DNA of 64,000 nucleotides from Microbacterium sp. 70-16 (GCF_001898315.1 NZ_MKTQ01000014.1:553303-617302), one strand, 5' to 3'. Positions 31,746 to 40,652 are shown, counted from the first letter of the stretch. Notes: a model not told the origin generated them from the letters alone. Program-made: numbers and translations.

Positions 31746-31806
31746 CTCATCCGTCCCGATTTGCCGCCGCGCGGGGATGCCAGCGACAACAACGGACGGA
31801 TGAAGG
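31746..31806. repeat. 61-nt hairpin repeat, copy 2
   Basis: Same length and same ends as copy 1 (CTCATCCGTCC ... GGACGGATGAAGG), with the middle about half conserved. The arms are preserved exactly while the centre varies, as expected for a structured element. Confidence 0.75.
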
Positions 31807-31833
31807 ATGCCCCGCCGCGCACGCGCGCGCGGG

Positions 31834-32733
31834 TCACGCCCGCGGGTGGGCGAGACGGTACGCCGCGGCGAGCTTCTCGGCCGAGACGTGCGTGTAGATC
31901 TGCGTCGTACCGAGGCTGGCGTGGCCGAGCATCTCCTGCACGGTGCGCAGATCCGCTCCCCCGTCGAGCAGGTGCGTCGCGGCCGAGTGGCGCAGAGCGT
32001 GCGGACCCACCGTCTCGCGCCCGACGACGGGCGCGAGCACGCGCGAGACGACGTCGTACGCGGCGCGTGCGCCGAGGCGCCCGCCTCGGGCACCGAGGAA
32101 CAGCGCCGGCGTCCCCTCGCCGCGCCCGACGAGCACGGGCCGCGCCCGGGTCAGGTAGGCGTCGAGGGCGTGCGCGGCCGGATCGCCGTACGGGACGACC
32201 CGCTCCTTCGACCCTTTGCCGAGCACGCGGACGGTGCGCCGGCTGCGATCGAGGTCGTCGAGGTCGGCGCTGCACAGCTCCGCGACGCGCAGCGCCGAGG
32301 CGTACAGCAGCTCGAGGATCGCCGCATCCCGCAGTGCGAGCACGTCACCGCTCGTCGCGCGGGCACCTGCGCCGTCCAACACGGCGTCGAGCGCGACCGC
32401 CGTCGCGACCTTCGGCAGCGTCCGGCCGCGCTTGGGCGCGACCAGTCGCAGGCTGGGATCAAGCGGCACGAGGCCCTCATCGACCGCCCACGCGAAGAAC
32501 CCGCGAACGGATGCCGTGCGGCGCGCGATCGTCGACCGGGCGTCACCGCGCTCGGTCGCCCGCCACAACCAGTCGCGCAGCGTCTCGAGATCGATGTCGG
32601 CGAGCTCGACCTCGCCGACGGTCGCAGCGAGGTCGCGCAGGTCGGCGGCGTACGCACGCACCGTCGCGGGCGACAGCCTGCGCACGTCGGCCAGGTGCGT
32701 GGCATACGCCGCAGCAGCGTCCGACAATCTCAT
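31834..32733 (-). CDS. xerC: Tyrosine recombinase XerC
   Basis: 299-residue tyrosine recombinase that, with XerD, resolves chromosome dimers at dif. The N-terminal SAM-like core-binding domain (about 5-90) is followed by the catalytic domain. ASALRVAELCSADL has the first Arg, GPHALRHSAATHLL the His-x-x-Arg, and LGHASLGTTQIYTHV the His and nucleophilic Tyr. Length is standard. ATG 32733 is used; the open frame reaching 32841 overlaps dprA and lacks family sequence. Lies 40 nt downstream of dprA. Confidence 0.92.
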   Translation of the reverse strand: MRLSDAAAAYATHLADVRRLSPATVRAYAADLRDLAATVGEVELADIDLETLRDWLWRATERGDARSTIARRTASVRGFFAWAVDEGLVPLDPSLRLVAPKRGRTLPKVATAVALDAVLDGAGARATSGDVLALRDAAILELLYASALRVAELCSADLDDLDRSRRTVRVLGKGSKERVVPYGDPAAHALDAYLTRARPVLVGRGEGTPALFLGARGGRLGARAAYDVVSRVLAPVVGRETVGPHALRHSAATHLLDGGADLRTVQEMLGHASLGTTQIYTHVSAEKLAAAYRLAHPRA

Positions 32734-32773
32734 CCCCTCAGCATGCCGCCTCCCGCCGCCACACGACCGTCGA

Positions 32774-33982
32774 TCACCAGAGTGTCGCCGCGCCCGGCGC
32801 GCGCTGCACCCAGCCGGTCGCACGCCGCTCGACGACACCATCGAGCTCGAGCAGACCGAGCAGCGCCGCAGCCTCGCCGACGGCGAGGCCCGCCCGACGG
32901 GCCACGTCGGCGGTCTCCCGAGCGCTGCGCGCGCTCAGTGCGTCGAGCACGCGCGTGCGATCATCGATGTGATCGCCGACCTGCGCGCTCGAGAAGATCG
33001 TCTGCCCCAGACCGATCAGCTCACGCACGTCGTCGAGGCCGGTGATGCACACGGCATCCCCCTCGCGCAGCAGCCGGTGACAGCCCATCGAGGATGCCGA
33101 GGTGATCGGCCCCGGCACGACACCCAGCGGCCGCCCGATCGCCTGCGCGTGGTGGGCGGTGTTCAACGCGCCACTGCGCCAGCCTGCCTCGACGATGACC
33201 GTCGCGTCGCTGAGTGCGGCGATGAGCCTGTTGCGTGCCAAGAACCGGTGCTTCGTCGGCGTCGTGCCGCACGGTACCTCCGCGATCACCACGCCCGTGC
33301 GCGTGATCCGCTCGACAAGATCGACGTTGCCGACGGGGTAGGTCCGGTCGAGGCCGCCGGCCATGATAGCGACGGTCACGCCGCCTGCAGAGAGCGCGGC
33401 CGCATGGGCTGCCGCGTCGATGCCGTACGCGGCGCCGGAGTACACCGCGATGCCTGCGGCAGCACCGCCGGCCGCGAGATCTGCCGCGACGAACTCGCCG
33501 TACGACGACGATGCCCGTGCGCCGACCACCGCGAAAGCCGGGGTCATGCCACCGAGCAGCGCCACCTCGCCCCGCGCCCACAAGCACACCGGCGCGTACG
33601 GGCCGAGGTCGTAGGCGCGCTGCGGCCACGCGTCGTCTCCGGGGATCACGAGCTGCACGCCGGCCCGCCGAGCCGACTCCAGCGCCGGCGGTGCAGCACC
33701 GATCCGCGGATGCCAGCGTCCACGCGCCTGCGTGAGCTCGTTCCGCGTGAGGCCCGCCAGCGCGGCTTCATCCCATCCGCCGGAGGTGGCGCACGCCATT
33801 TCGAGCGCTCGCACGGCACCGACAGTGTCGATGAGGGCTCCCGCGACGCGGTCGCCCGGTTCGACCAGCGCCGACCACAGCGCCCGCGCGTACGCGTCGA
33901 CGGGGTCGCCGTCGCCGCGCTCGGCGCCGAGCGGGCCGAGGGCGCGCGCCGCGGCATCCGGTGTCAGTTCGATCCCGTTCAT
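32774..33982 (-). CDS. dprA: DNA processing protein DprA
   Basis: 402-residue DprA, which loads RecA onto incoming single-stranded DNA during transformation. FAVVGARASSSYGEFVA opens the Rossmann-like DprA domain. GAAYGIDAAAHAAAL, AIMAGGLDRTYPVGN, FLARNRLIAALSDATVIVEA and GALNTAHHAQAIGRPLGVVPGP are conserved signature segments. A C-terminal winged-helix (about 340-400) follows. ATG 33982 lies in an ATGA overlap with the comM stop. The cluster may relate to natural transformation, but it is conserved in actinobacteria not known to be competent. Confidence 0.95.
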   Translation of the reverse strand: MNGIELTPDAAARALGPLGAERGDGDPVDAYARALWSALVEPGDRVAGALIDTVGAVRALEMACATSGGWDEAALAGLTRNELTQARGRWHPRIGAAPPALESARRAGVQLVIPGDDAWPQRAYDLGPYAPVCLWARGEVALLGGMTPAFAVVGARASSSYGEFVAADLAAGGAAAGIAVYSGAAYGIDAAAHAAALSAGGVTVAIMAGGLDRTYPVGNVDLVERITRTGVVIAEVPCGTTPTKHRFLARNRLIAALSDATVIVEAGWRSGALNTAHHAQAIGRPLGVVPGPITSASSMGCHRLLREGDAVCITGLDDVRELIGLGQTIFSSAQVGDHIDDRTRVLDALSARSARETADVARRAGLAVGEAAALLGLLELDGVVERRATGWVQRAPGAATLW

Positions 33983-35526
33983 CGGTCGGTCCCCCGCTTC
34001 AGATACAGCGCTCGGCCGATGTCCGCGACAGCGAGCCGCTCTCGGCCGGAGAGGTCGGCGTGCGACCACGCCACGCGCAGCACACGGTCGTAGCCGCGCA
34101 GCGTGAGCGCGCCGCGCTGCAGCGCGGCATCCAGCGGACGCCGGATGATCGGTTCGGGCGCGAGAGGCCCGTCGCGCAGCCACGCGCCGGACACCTCCGC
34201 GTTCGTGCGCCACGGCGTCTGAGCGAGCCGCACGGCCGCGCGGGCCCGGGCTTCCAGCACGCGTGCTCGCGCGTCGACGCTGGTGACCCGCGACGTGTCG
34301 TCGGCACGCAACTGCGCCACCGCGACACGCTGCAACGACAACTCGATGTCGATGCGATCGCGCAACGGCCCTGAGAGCTTTCCGAGGTACCGGCGAATCG
34401 CGAGCGACGGGCAGCGGCACTCCGCGTGCGGCACGCCGTAGTTGCCGCACGGACACGGGTTGGTCGCGAGCACGAGCTGGAACCGCGCGGGGAAGGTCGC
34501 CCGGAACCCGGCCCGGTGGATCTCGATGCTGCCCGACTCGAGCGGCTGCCGCAGCGAGTCCAGTGCGTGGCCCGCGAACTCACCGGCTTCGTCGAGGAAC
34601 AGGACTCCCCCGCTGGCGCGGGCGATCGCCCCGGGCCGGACCGTCCGGCTGCCGCCGCCGATCAGGGCGGCGACGCTCGCGCTGTGGTGCGGCGCCTCGA
34701 AGGGTGCGACGCGGCTCAGCCGCGTGACGGGCAGTCCCGCGAGCGACCGCATCGACGCCGCCTGCACCGCCGCGTCGTCGTCGAGATCGGGCAGGATGCC
34801 CGGCAGACGTCGCGCGAGCATGGTCTTGCCAGCCCCTGGTGGGCCGCTCATCAGCACGTGGTGGCCACCGGCGGCGGCGAGGACGAGCGCGTCGACGGCA
34901 TCCCGCTGCCCGATGACGTCGGCCAAGTCGGGCACGAGCTCGTCGGCGTCGAGCGCGGACCGCCCGGGCGGCGCGGCGACCGGTTCGAGGTCGGCACCCT
35001 CGAGTTCGGCCAGCTCGAGCCCGTGTCGGCGGAGGACGTCGCGCAGCGTCACCGCGCCGAACACCTCGACGCCGGGCACGAGCTCGGCCTCCTGCCGGTT
35101 GGCCCACGGGACGATCACCCGCTGCATGCCCGCCCGCGCCGCCGCCGCGACGGCGGGCAAGACGCCGGGAACCGGGCGCAGGCGTCCGTCGAGACCGAGC
35201 TCGCCGATGTGCACCGTGGACAACAGCGACACGGCATCCATCGGCGCCTCGGTCGCAAGCGCCGCAACAGCCATCGCGACATCGAGGCCTGACCCGTGCT
35301 TGGGAAGGTTGGCCGGCGAGAGGTTGACCGTGAGCTTCCGGCGCGGCAGGGGCAGCGCACTGTTCGCGCAGGCGTTGTGCACGCGTTGGTGCGCCTCGCC
35401 GACGGCCTTGTCGGCGAGCCCGATGATCGTGAAGCCGGGCGTCTGGTTCGACAGGTCGGCCTCGACCTCGACGAGGTCGCCCTGCAGTCCCGTCAGCACG
35501 ACGCCCCACGTGCGTGCGACGCTCAT
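33979..35526 (-). CDS. comM: ComM/YifB-family Mg-chelatase-like ATPase
   Basis: 515-residue AAA+ protein of the ComM (YifB) family, a hexameric helicase that promotes branch migration during DNA uptake. An N-terminal Lon-like domain (GFTIIGLADKAVGEAHQRV, NLSPANLPKHGSGLDVAMAVA) precedes the ATPase. Walker A is MSGPPGAGKTMLARRLP, and Walker B GGVLFLDEAGEF. NPCPCGNYG holds the family cysteines, and a C-terminal Mg-chelatase domain follows. ATG 35526 overlaps the yraN stop by 4 nt. Confidence 0.94.
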   Translation of the reverse strand: MSVARTWGVVLTGLQGDLVEVEADLSNQTPGFTIIGLADKAVGEAHQRVHNACANSALPLPRRKLTVNLSPANLPKHGSGLDVAMAVAALATEAPMDAVSLLSTVHIGELGLDGRLRPVPGVLPAVAAAARAGMQRVIVPWANRQEAELVPGVEVFGAVTLRDVLRRHGLELAELEGADLEPVAAPPGRSALDADELVPDLADVIGQRDAVDALVLAAAGGHHVLMSGPPGAGKTMLARRLPGILPDLDDDAAVQAASMRSLAGLPVTRLSRVAPFEAPHHSASVAALIGGGSRTVRPGAIARASGGVLFLDEAGEFAGHALDSLRQPLESGSIEIHRAGFRATFPARFQLVLATNPCPCGNYGVPHAECRCPSLAIRRYLGKLSGPLRDRIDIELSLQRVAVAQLRADDTSRVTSVDARARVLEARARAAVRLAQTPWRTNAEVSGAWLRDGPLAPEPIIRRPLDAALQRGALTLRGYDRVLRVAWSHADLSGRERLAVADIGRALYLKRGTDR

Positions 35527-35885
35527 CGCAGGTCCTCGAGGTGCTCGAGCACCGCTGTCGCGGGGTCTTCGCCGGTGATGCCGATCAGATCGAGCCGCAG
35601 TGTGCGGCGCCGCGCGACCTCGGGGTGCGCGACGGCCCACGCGCAGGCGAGGCGCCACAGCCGGTCGCGCTTGCGCTTGTCGACCGCTTCGAACGGGTGC
35701 CCGAACCACTCCGTGCGCCGGGTCTTGACCTCGACCACGACCAGGTGCGGCCCGCGCGCGGCGACGATGTCGAGCTCGCCCGCGGCGGTGCGCCAATTGC
35801 GGTCGAGCACCGTATAGCCCTGCGCCTGCAGGTGACGCGCCGCGCGCTCTTCACCGGCGCGCCCGCGGATGTCCTTGTCTGCCAT
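35523..35885 (-). CDS. UPF0102 (YraN) family nuclease-like protein
   Basis: 120-residue protein with the restriction endonuclease-like fold of UPF0102. GRAGEERAARHLQAQGYTVL, then GELDIVAARGPHLVVVEVKTR, form the D-x(n)-E-x-K metal site. HPFEAVDKRKRDRLWRLA completes the family signature. Its biochemical role is unknown; it is conserved beside comM and dprA. I take MADKDIRGR (35885) as the start; an ATG three codons upstream (35894) is equally possible, as neither has a clear ribosome site. Confidence 0.88.
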   Translation of the reverse strand: MADKDIRGRAGEERAARHLQAQGYTVLDRNWRTAAGELDIVAARGPHLVVVEVKTRRTEWFGHPFEAVDKRKRDRLWRLACAWAVAHPEVARRRTLRLDLIGITGEDPATAVLEHLEDLR

Positions 35886-35987
35886 GAATGGCATCGTGCC
35901 CGCGCGGCACGCGCCGTGGCGGCCGTTTCCGGCGATCCGTGGACAGTTCGCGAAACTCCTCGATTGTGGAGGAGACGATGCGCCGGC

Positions 35988-36311
35988 TCAGGAATCCAGC
36001 GAGAGCTCCTCCGGCAGCTGGAAGTCGCGCCGCTGCAGCTCTTCGACGTTGACGTCCTTGAAGGTCAGCACCCGCACCGACTTCACGAACCGATCGGCGC
36101 GGTAGATGTCCCACACCCACACGTCGGTCATCGTGATCTCGAAGTAGAAGTCGTGCTCGGTGTCGCGCCGCACGACGTTCACGTCGTTGGCGAGATAGAA
36201 CCGACGCTCGGTCTCGATCACATACTGGAATTGCGAGACGACGTCGCGGTACTCCTTGTAGAGGGCGAGCTCCAACTCACGGTCGTAATCCTCGAAGACT
36301 TCGTCATCCAT
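35988..36311 (-). CDS. DUF2469 family protein
   Basis: 107-residue acidic protein of the actinobacteria-specific DUF2469 family, very highly conserved but uncharacterised. DDEVFEDYDRELELALYKEY and FQYVIETERRFYLANDVN lead, and the middle DFYFEITMTDVWVWDIYR and KSVRVLTFKDVNVEEL are conserved. Cytoplasmic, no cofactor motif. Consistently placed between rnhB and yraN in actinobacteria. A TAGACT hexamer nine bases before ATG 36311 suggests a near-leaderless transcript. Confidence 0.9.
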   Translation of the reverse strand: MDDEVFEDYDRELELALYKEYRDVVSQFQYVIETERRFYLANDVNVVRRDTEHDFYFEITMTDVWVWDIYRADRFVKSVRVLTFKDVNVEELQRRDFQLPEELSLDS

Positions 36312-36320
36312 GGTGAGAAC

Positions 36321-36326
36321 AGTCTA
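36321..36326 (-). promoter_or_regulatory. -10 element of the DUF2469 gene
   Basis: TAGACT on the minus strand, nine bases before ATG 36311; the leader would be only 2-3 nt. Confidence 0.5.
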
Positions 36327-36395
36327 GAGCCGGGGCCGACTCGCCGTCGCCGCTGCGGGACACCCCGGAGCCGCCCCGCGTCGCCCGGATCCGCG

Positions 36396-37055
36396 TCAGA
36401 ACAGCGTCGGAGCGTCGGCGATGGCCCACGACGCACGGTGGTGCGCACTCAGACCCTGCGCCCGGATGGCGGCGCGGTGCTCGGCACTCGCGTAGCCCTT
36501 GTTGCGCGCCCACTGGTAGGCGGGCGCTTCTTCGTGCAGCGACACCATCAGCGTGTCACGGGCGACTTTCGCGATGACGGATGCCGCCGATGCCGAAGCG
36601 CAGTCCCGGTCGGCCTTCACGATCGGCTGCACGTGCAGACCCTCGCCGCCCGCGGGTGTGATGTAGTCGTGGTTGCCGTCGAGGATGACGATCGCGTCCT
36701 CGACGAGCACACCGCCGCTGCGGAGGTCCGCGATCGCCCGGAGGGCTGCGAGCCCGAGCGCGCGCATGATGCCGACCTCGTCGATCTCGGCCGCGCTCGA
36801 CCAGCCGACCGCCGACGCACCGACCCACGCCGCCGCCCGCGCCGCGACGTCGGGGCGGCGGTGCTCGGTGACGAGCTTCGAGTCGCGCAGTCCCTCGGGC
36901 ACGCGGCGACGTGCTGCCGTGGCATCCACCGCGACCGCACCCACCGCGACCGGCCCCGCCAACGCACCGCGTCCGACCTCGTCGCACGCGATGACGAGGG
37001 CGTGCTCACGCAGCAGTCGGCGCTCGACCGTCAGCCGCGGTGCGACGACCGTCAT
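36396..37055 (-). CDS. rnhB: Ribonuclease HII
   Basis: 219-residue RNase HII, which nicks DNA at misincorporated ribonucleotides and RNA-DNA hybrids. VIACDEVGRGALAGPVAVGAV (about 22-42, quoted in part as DEVGRGALAGP) supplies the first Asp-Glu, while VILDGNHDYI and IVKADRDCASASAASVIAKV supply the later acidic residues. ATG 37055 overlaps the lepB stop by 4 nt, and the longer open frame is a lepB shadow. Confidence 0.95.
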   Translation of the reverse strand: MTVVAPRLTVERRLLREHALVIACDEVGRGALAGPVAVGAVAVDATAARRRVPEGLRDSKLVTEHRRPDVAARAAAWVGASAVGWSSAAEIDEVGIMRALGLAALRAIADLRSGGVLVEDAIVILDGNHDYITPAGGEGLHVQPIVKADRDCASASAASVIAKVARDTLMVSLHEEAPAYQWARNKGYASAEHRAAIRAQGLSAHHRASWAIADAPTLF

Positions 37056-37834
37056 CCGTTGCCGTCCGGCACACCTTCGAACACGTCGTGATGGAAGTCG
37101 ATCGTGCCGAAGCGGCCCAGCGGCCACGTGATCAGGAACGCGCGCCCGACGACGTTCTCGACGGGGACGAAGCCGCCGGAGGGCTGGTCCATGTGATAGC
37201 GCGAGTCCTGCGAGTTGTCGCGATTGTCGCCCAGCACCCACAGGGATCCCTCGGGCACCGTGACGTCGTACGGCAGATCGCGCGGCGCGGTCTGCCCCTC
37301 GGAGAGATTCAGGTAGGAGGTCTCGTCGATCGGGGTGCCGTTGACGGTGATCTGGCCGAGCGCGTTGCAGCAGACGACGTGGTCGCCGCCGACGCCGATG
37401 ATGCGCTTGATGAGATGGTCTTCACTGTCGGACGCGGTGATGCCGACGAGCGAGAGCAGCCAGTCGAAGGACTGCACGATCGGCGGCTGCGCCGGGCGCG
37501 TCGAGACAGGCAGCCAGCCGCCCGGGTCACGGAAGACGATCACGTCGCCGCGCTCGTAGTCGGAGAAGCGCGGCGTGAGTTCGTCGACGAGGATGCGGTC
37601 CTTGACCAGCAGCGTCTGCTCCATCGACCCCGAGGGGATGTAGAACGAACGCACCAGGAAGGTCTTGATGACGAAGGAGATCAGGATCGCGACGGCGACG
37701 ATCACCAGGATGTCGCGCACGAGTGGCCAGATGCTGCGGCTGCGGCGGGCACGGGGCCGCAGCACCGGCTGGCCGTTCGGGCCGGGTTGCCCAGGTTGCC
37801 CGAGTCCGGCATCCGTCAGGTTCTCGGAGGTCAT
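37052..37834 (-). CDS. lepB: Signal peptidase I
   Basis: 260-residue type I signal peptidase. A Pro/Gly/Arg-rich cytoplasmic tail (1-35) precedes one membrane helix (about 37-60, ILVIVAVAILISFVIKTF). SFYIPSGSMEQTLLVKDRIL carries the catalytic serine, and DHLIKRIIGVGGDHV the catalytic lysine. LWVLGDNRDNSQDSRYH is the box E signature. It cleaves Sec/Tat signal peptides on the outer membrane face. Between rplS and rnhB, as in many actinobacteria. Confidence 0.96.
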   Translation of the reverse strand: MTSENLTDAGLGQPGQPGPNGQPVLRPRARRSRSIWPLVRDILVIVAVAILISFVIKTFLVRSFYIPSGSMEQTLLVKDRILVDELTPRFSDYERGDVIVFRDPGGWLPVSTRPAQPPIVQSFDWLLSLVGITASDSEDHLIKRIIGVGGDHVVCCNALGQITVNGTPIDETSYLNLSEGQTAPRDLPYDVTVPEGSLWVLGDNRDNSQDSRYHMDQPSGGFVPVENVVGRAFLITWPLGRFGTIDFHHDVFEGVPDGNG

Positions 37835-37936
37835 TCGCGTCTCTCTGGCTCGGCGCACCACGAATCGGTCCGCGCCCCCTCCAAGGTTCGCACATCCCGC
37901 GCCCGGTCCCGACATCCGTGGTGCGTCGACCGACGC

Positions 37937-37972
37937 AAAAGCCCCGGACGACGCGAGGCCGGTCCGGGGCTT
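37937..37972 (-). terminator. Rho-independent terminator after rplS
   Basis: Perfect 11-bp stem AAGCCCCGGAC/GTCCGGGGCTT with a 12-nt loop, followed by TTTT on the minus strand. It lies about 30 nt past the rplS stop and separates rplS from lepB. Confidence 0.85.
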
Positions 37973-38003
37973 GAGCACGCAGGCAGCGAGCCTGCGGAAC
38001 GCG

Positions 38004-38351
38004 TCAGTTGTCGCGCTTCTCCTTGATCTTGGCCTTCTTGCCACGGAGTTCGCGCAGGTAGTAGAGCTTCGCGCGGCGCACGTCACCACGGGTGACGACC
38101 TCGATGTGGTCGATCACCGGGCTGTGCACGGGGAAGGTGCGCTCGACGCCCACCTGGAAGCTGATCTTGCGGACCGTGAAGGTCTCGCGCACACCGTCGC
38201 CGGAGCGGCCGATGACGACGCCCTGGAACACCTGGATGCGCGAGCGGCTTCCTTCGGTGATGTTCACGTGCACCTTGACGGTGTCACCGGGGGCGAAGGC
38301 GGGGATGTCGGAGCGGAGCGAAGCCGCGTCGACGGAGTCGAGGATCTGCAT
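38004..38351 (-). CDS. rplS: 50S ribosomal protein L19
   Basis: 115-residue L19, located at the 30S-50S interface. [61 protein letters not shown] and [19 protein letters not shown] are all typical. ATG 38351 gives the standard length and follows AGGAAG at good distance; an in-frame GTG three codons upstream is the alternative. Its mRNA probably has a structured leader, and a strong terminator follows. Confidence 0.97.
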   Translation of the reverse strand: MQILDSVDAASLRSDIPAFAPGDTVKVHVNITEGSRSRIQVFQGVVIGRSGDGVRETFTVRKISFQVGVERTFPVHSPVIDHIEVVTRGDVRRAKLYYLRELRGKKAKIKEKRDN

Positions 38352-38422
38352 GATCGTCACTTCCTGCGACCGCCACAGGTCGATCGCGAGAGAGATGGTT
38401 GAAAAGAGTGGTGTGCGCCCGG

Positions 38423-38441
38423 GACGCCGACCAGCGGCGTC
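38423..38441 (-). promoter_or_regulatory. Hairpin in the rplS leader
   Basis: GACGCCG and CGGCGTC form a perfect 7-bp stem with a 5-nt loop, about 75 nt upstream of rplS in a 175-nt gap. It may be part of a regulatory leader of the L19 gene; no T-run follows, so it is not a simple terminator. Confidence 0.35.
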
Positions 38442-38526
38442 GTGCTCCCCTGAGGCAGAGCCTGATCAGGGCACAAACAGCTATTCTGCCACGAATGACG
38501 CCCGCCGCCAAAACGACGGCAGCGGC

Positions 38527-39030
38527 TCAGGATGCCTGCTGGTCGCCGCTCTCTCGGACGATGATGACGTCGGCATCCGAACTCTGCGCCTGCGTCTGCG
38601 TCTGCGTCTGCGGCGCCGGCACGTAGCCCATGCCGTCGGGCGTGTGCAGCACGATGCCCGCCGGCCGCGCCTCGCGCCACAGCTGCGCGAGCACCGACCA
38701 CAGCGCCACGACGCCGACGATGACGGTGAGGGCGAACAGCGCCCACCACCACGGGTTGGAGAAGACGCCGAGCGCGACGATCAGCACGTTCCAGCCGCCG
38801 ATGAGGCCGATGTCGGTCCACGACACGGCGCGTTCTGCGCGAGCCGTGCCACGTGCGCGGACGAGCAGCGTGAGGATGAGCTGGCCCACCATGACGATCG
38901 GGGCCGACAGCAGCACCCACAGCAGGGAGAGCGGGTTGGCGCCGAAGATGATCCAACCGACGAACAGCCACAGCGGCAGCACGAATGCAGCCGGAATCAG
39001 CCATCGATAGAACCCACTGCGTAGTGCCAT
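38527..39030 (-). CDS. Small four-helix membrane protein
   Basis: 167-residue predicted inner-membrane protein with about four helices (FYRWLIPAAFVLPLWLFVGW, LLWVLLSAPIVMVGQLIL, then two near 75-115). The cytoplasmic C-tail has a short Gln-Thr dipeptide repeat (QTQTQTQ, encoded by a GTCTGC hexamer repeat near 38585-38610). Similar proteins in Microbacterium are sometimes labelled MFS permeases, but it is far too short for that. Function unknown. TAGCAT seven bases before ATG 39030 supports the start. Confidence 0.72.
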   Translation of the reverse strand: MALRSGFYRWLIPAAFVLPLWLFVGWIIFGANPLSLLWVLLSAPIVMVGQLILTLLVRARGTARAERAVSWTDIGLIGGWNVLIVALGVFSNPWWWALFALTVIVGVVALWSVLAQLWREARPAGIVLHTPDGMGYVPAPQTQTQTQAQSSDADVIIVRESGDQQAS

Positions 39031-39037
39031 GCCCTCG

Positions 39038-39043
39038 ATGCTA
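39038..39043 (-). promoter_or_regulatory. -10 element of the small membrane protein gene
   Basis: TAGCAT on the minus strand, seven bases before ATG 39030; predicted leaderless. Confidence 0.5.
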
Positions 39044-39082
39044 CGCCGGTCAGCCACAATGGAAGCTGACGAAAGGATCACG

Positions 39083-39865
39083 ATGATCGAGCTGCGCACT
39101 CCCGCTGAGATCGAGGCGATGCGGCCCGCGGGGCGCTTCGTGGCGGAGGTGCTGGCGACGCTCCGAGACGACACGAAGGTCGGCACCAACCTGCTGACGA
39201 TCGACAACCGCGCGCACGAGATGATCCGCCGCGCCGGCGCCGAGTCTTGCTACATCGACTACCACCCCTCGTTCGGCGCGAGCCCGTTCGGCAAGGTCAT
39301 CTGCACGTCGATCAACGACGCGGTCTTGCATGGACTCCCCCACGACTACACGCTGCGCGACGGCGACCTCGTCTCGCTCGACTTCGCCGTCTCGGTCGAC
39401 GGCTGGGTCGCCGACTCGGCGGTCTCGTTCGTCGTGGGCACACCGCGCGACGAGGATCTCGCCCTCATCGACACGACCCAGCGCGCACTCGATGCGGCGA
39501 TCGGCGCGGCCGTGGCGGGTGACCGCATCGGCGACATCTCGCACGCGATCTCGCAGGTCGCCCGCGCCGACGGCTACTCGATCAACACCGACTTCGGCGG
39601 ACACGGCGTCGGCCGCGTCATGCACGGCGACCCGCACGTGCCCAACGACGGCAAGCCCAACCGTGGCTACCCGCTGCGCTCGGGCCTGGTCGTCGCCCTC
39701 GAGCCGTGGTTCCTGCAGACGACCGACGAGCTCGTCACCGACCCCGACGGCTGGACGCTGCGCAGCGTCGACGGCTCGCGCGGCGCGCACGCCGAACACA
39801 CCGTCGCGATCACGGCCGACGGCCCGATCATCCTCACCGACCGGTCGTTCCTCGGCGTCGACTGA
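39083..39865 (+). CDS. map: Methionine aminopeptidase, type I
   Basis: 260-residue enzyme removing the initiator Met. MIELRTPAEIEAMRPAGRF opens it. The metal ligands are visible: GDLVSLDFAVSVDGWVADSA (two Asp), FGGHGVGRVMHGDPHVPN (His), LVVALEPWF (Glu) and AHAEHTVAIT (Glu). Conserved His of YHPSFGASPFGKV is present. ATG 39083 follows GAAAGGA; earlier in-frame ATGs overlap the divergent promoter region. It stands between rplS and trmD but on the opposite strand. Confidence 0.95.
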   Translation: MIELRTPAEIEAMRPAGRFVAEVLATLRDDTKVGTNLLTIDNRAHEMIRRAGAESCYIDYHPSFGASPFGKVICTSINDAVLHGLPHDYTLRDGDLVSLDFAVSVDGWVADSAVSFVVGTPRDEDLALIDTTQRALDAAIGAAVAGDRIGDISHAISQVARADGYSINTDFGGHGVGRVMHGDPHVPNDGKPNRGYPLRSGLVVALEPWFLQTTDELVTDPDGWTLRSVDGSRGAHAEHTVAITADGPIILTDRSFLGVD

Positions 39866-39870
39866 GCGCG

Positions 39871-40560
39871 TCAGCCCTCGAGCAGGTCGGGACGGCGCTC
39901 GCGCGTGCGCTGCACCTGCTGGTCGTGGCGCCACTGCGCGACCTTGCCGTGGTGGCCGCTGAGCAGCACCTCGGGCACGTCGTAGCCGCGCCAGGACGCG
40001 GGCTTCGTGTACGACGGGTACTCGAGCAGGCCGTCCTCGTGCGACTCCTCGACGAGGCTCTCGGGGTTGCCGACGACGCCGGGGACGAGCCGGCCGATCG
40101 CCTCGATCATGGCCATCGCGGCGACCTCGCCGCCGTTGAGCACGTAGTCGCCGAGGCTAATGAGGCGCACGCGTCCGAGGGTGGCGGCATACGCGAAGAC
40201 GCGTTCGTCGATGCCCTCGTAGCGGCCGCAGCCGAATACGAGGTGTGACTCGTCCGACAGCTCGCGGGCCGTCGCCTGCGTGAAGACCTCGCCGGCCGGC
40301 GACGGGAAGATGAAGACGGGCGGCTCGTCCGCGGCATCCGTGATGCCGTCGAGCACTTCGCCCCACGGCTCGGGCTTCATGACCATGCCCGCTCCCCCGC
40401 CGTACGGGGTGTCGTCGACCGTGCGATGGCGGTCGTGGGTCGCGTCACGCAGGTCGTGCACGTGCACATCGAGGATGCCCGCGCCGCGCGCCTTGCCCAG
40501 CAGAGACACTTCGAGCACGTCGAAGAACGCCGGGAAGATCGTGACGACGTCGATGCGCAT
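39871..40560 (-). CDS. trmD: tRNA (guanine-N1)-methyltransferase
   Basis: 229-residue SPOUT methyltransferase that makes m1G37 and protects the reading frame. [20 protein letters not shown] starts it, [17 protein letters not shown] is the flexible lid, and [11 protein letters not shown] and [20 protein letters not shown] form the knot that binds AdoMet. C-terminal domain is short but complete. TAGACT six bases before ATG 40560 suggests a leaderless transcript of its own, separate from rimM-rpsP 6 kb upstream. Confidence 0.96.
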   Translation of the reverse strand: MRIDVVTIFPAFFDVLEVSLLGKARGAGILDVHVHDLRDATHDRHRTVDDTPYGGGAGMVMKPEPWGEVLDGITDAADEPPVFIFPSPAGEVFTQATARELSDESHLVFGCGRYEGIDERVFAYAATLGRVRLISLGDYVLNGGEVAAMAMIEAIGRLVPGVVGNPESLVEESHEDGLLEYPSYTKPASWRGYDVPEVLLSGHHGKVAQWRHDQQVQRTRERRPDLLEG

Positions 40561-40566
40561 CCCTCG

Positions 40567-40572
40567 AGTCTA
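40567..40572 (-). promoter_or_regulatory. -10 element of trmD
   Basis: TAGACT on the minus strand, six bases before ATG 40560. It gives trmD an independent leaderless promoter at the edge of the nitrate insertion. Confidence 0.6.
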
Positions 40573-40625
40573 GAGCGCGTGTTTCCAGCGCGTGACGGCG
40601 CCCTCACCTGCCGCCTCCCCCGCGC

Positions 40626-40652
40626 GTGACGGAGGTGTTACCCAGCGCTAAC
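40626..40652 (+). promoter_or_regulatory. GlnR-like triple half-site upstream of narK
   Basis: Reads GTGAC-n6-GTTAC-n6-CTAAC, three half-sites exactly 11 bp apart. This resembles the actinobacterial GlnR box (GTnAC-n6-GaAAC). It lies 34-60 bp before the narK -10, the position expected for an activator. A related triplet precedes the nitrate reductase gene. Assignment to GlnR is inference. Confidence 0.5.

Noticed and set aside
31661..31806. Hairpin repeats as a dif or integron site for XerC
   Set aside because: They are 61 nt with 10-bp arms and do not resemble the 28-bp dif layout; two tandem copies would also be unusual.
32774..35885. dprA-comM-yraN as proof of natural competence
   Set aside because: The cluster is common in actinobacteria without known transformation, and no com pilus or channel genes are present here.
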